In this document: positions 4,859 to 5,502 of the stretch, one piece after another
Layout: every line of letters starts with the position of its first letter
How positions within the stretch are numbered: the first letter of the stretch is position 1
Origin: an uncultured Pseudomonadota bacterium
GTDB lineage: Bacteria > Pseudomonadota > Gammaproteobacteria > Burkholderiales > Burkholderiaceae_C
Direction: 5' to 3'
Assembly (NCBI GenBank): GCA_900320815.1
Contig: ONTY01000123.1
Span: forward strand, 1 to 5,502
DNA: 5,502 nt
Translations under genes and position numbers: made by a program
Notes under the pieces: model-generated
Database searches by the model: none
What the model was told of the DNA's origin: nothing
Seen by the model: only the letters and a program-made list of their open reading frames with translations

Positions 4859-5502
4859 ATGCCAAATACTTCTTCCCGCATGGCCAGCGCCATCCGCGCG
4901 CTGGCAATGGACGCTGTGCAACAGGCCAAGTCCGGCCACCCCGGCGCACCGCTGGGTATGGCCGAGATGGCCGTGGCGCTGTGGGCACGCCACTTGCGCC
5001 ACAACCCGGCCAGTCCCGGCTGGCTGAACCGCGACCGCTTTGTGCTCTCCAACGGGCACGCCTCCATGCTGCTGTATGCGCTGCTGCATTTGACGGGGTA
5101 TGAGTTGCCGATGGAGGACATCCGGCGCTTTCGCCAGATGGGCAGCAAAACGCCCGGGCACCCGGAAGTGGGGGCCACACCCGGCGTGGAAACCACGACT
5201 GGCCCGCTCGGGCAGGGGCTGGCGAATGCTGTGGGCATGGCGCTGGCGGAAAAGCTCCTGGCCGCCGAGTTCAACCGTCCGGGGCACGAAGTGGTGAATC
5301 ACCACACATATGTATTCCTTGGTGACGGCTGCCTGATGGAGGGCATCAGTCACGAGGCGTGCTCGTTGGCGGGCGCGTGGCACTTGAACAAACTCATCGC
5401 GCTCTACGACGACAACGGCATCAGCATTGATGGGCAAGTCGCACCCTGGTTTGCCGACGACACCGCAGCGCGCTTTGCGGCGTACGGCTGGGATGTGCTC
5501 GG
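4859..5502 (+). CDS. tkt: Transketolase (3' truncated by window edge)
   Basis: Transketolase is a cytoplasmic thiamine-diphosphate (ThDP) enzyme that moves two-carbon ketol units between sugar phosphates in the non-oxidative pentose phosphate pathway (and the Calvin cycle, where present). The frame is open for 214 residues to the window end, about a third of the usual 660 or so. Visible are [10 protein letters not shown] (11-20), [15 protein letters not shown] (24-38) with active-site H27, [13 protein letters not shown] (59-71) with H67, [10 protein letters not shown] (96-105) with H101, [20 protein letters not shown] (109-128), and the ThDP/Mg motif from GDG (155-157) to DDN (184-186). ATG 4859 ([15 protein letters not shown]) is the most upstream ATG in frame; ATG 4880 would also give a family-like start. 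Neither has a clear Shine-Dalgarno, which is unusual for a gene expected to be well expressed. GC content is high. It may share a transcript with the small membrane-protein gene 37 nt upstream. Confidence 0.98.
   Translation, partial: MPNTSSRMASAIRALAMDAVQQAKSGHPGAPLGMAEMAVALWARHLRHNPASPGWLNRDRFVLSNGHASMLLYALLHLTGYELPMEDIRRFRQMGSKTPGHPEVGATPGVETTTGPLGQGLANAVGMALAEKLLAAEFNRPGHEVVNHHTYVFLGDGCLMEGISHEACSLAGAWHLNKLIALYDDNGISIDGQVAPWFADDTAARFAAYGWDVL

Noticed and set aside
4486..5274. Long open frame on the minus strand (262 codons)
   Set aside because: It is antisense to tkt, whose protein matches the transketolase family without a break. Its own translation is rich in Ser, His and Gln and resembles no family. 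It is a shadow of GC-rich coding DNA.
4763..5437. Minus-strand open frame of 224 codons opposite tkt
   Set aside because: It is antisense to conserved transketolase codons and shows no recognisable domain.
1..5502. Replication origin (oriC), expected near mnmG/parAB in many bacteria
   Set aside because: I saw no cluster of TTATCCACA-like DnaA boxes and no AT-rich unwinding region. oriC may be nearby but not in this window.

Overview
The window looks like ordinary core chromosome from a betaproteobacterium, most likely of the order Burkholderiales. This rests on the gene order mnmG-rsmG-parA-parB, on the protein sequences (RsmG with FHMEQ and ERCLVWMR near its end, a TlpA-like protein with WATSCTSC), and on the chromosomal parS sites inside mnmG and rsmG. 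I cannot name the genus. It begins inside mnmG and ends inside tkt. No rRNA, tRNA, CRISPR, IS element, phage gene or oriC-like DnaA-box cluster was seen.

Layout. 1-1308 (+): the last two thirds of mnmG (tRNA wobble-uridine modification). 1308-1949 (+): rsmG (16S rRNA G527 methyltransferase), overlapping the mnmG stop as TGATG. 1980-2765 (+): parA. 2823-3776 (+): parB. 3782-4324 (-): a TlpA-like thioredoxin-fold lipoprotein, converging on parB with only 5 bp between the stops. 4325-4542: an intergenic region rich in repeats. 4543-4821 (+): a small unrecognised single-pass membrane protein. 4859-5502 (+): the start of tkt (transketolase), open at the right edge.

How the genes work together. 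The first four genes look like one transcription unit that couples tRNA/rRNA modification to chromosome segregation. ParB is the CTP-dependent clamp that loads at parS, and ParA is the ATPase that moves the ParB-parS complex. The loading sites are in the window: two near-perfect 16-bp parS sites inside mnmG and a third, slightly degenerate one near the 3' end of rsmG, about 100 bp upstream of parA. The parS bases are read as codons (VSRET twice in MnmG, FHMEQ in RsmG), so these genes carry two messages.

The least explained part is 4325-4542, between the divergent tlpA-like and small membrane-protein genes. It holds a duplicated composite motif (TTGGGGTAT, 7 nt, TTGCC; copies 97 bp apart), a 10-bp palindrome, a perfect 9-bp inverted repeat and an imperfect 17-bp direct repeat. 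No canonical terminator accounts for these. I found no convincing new multi-gene system. The degenerate parS and this intergenic region are the best places to look further.
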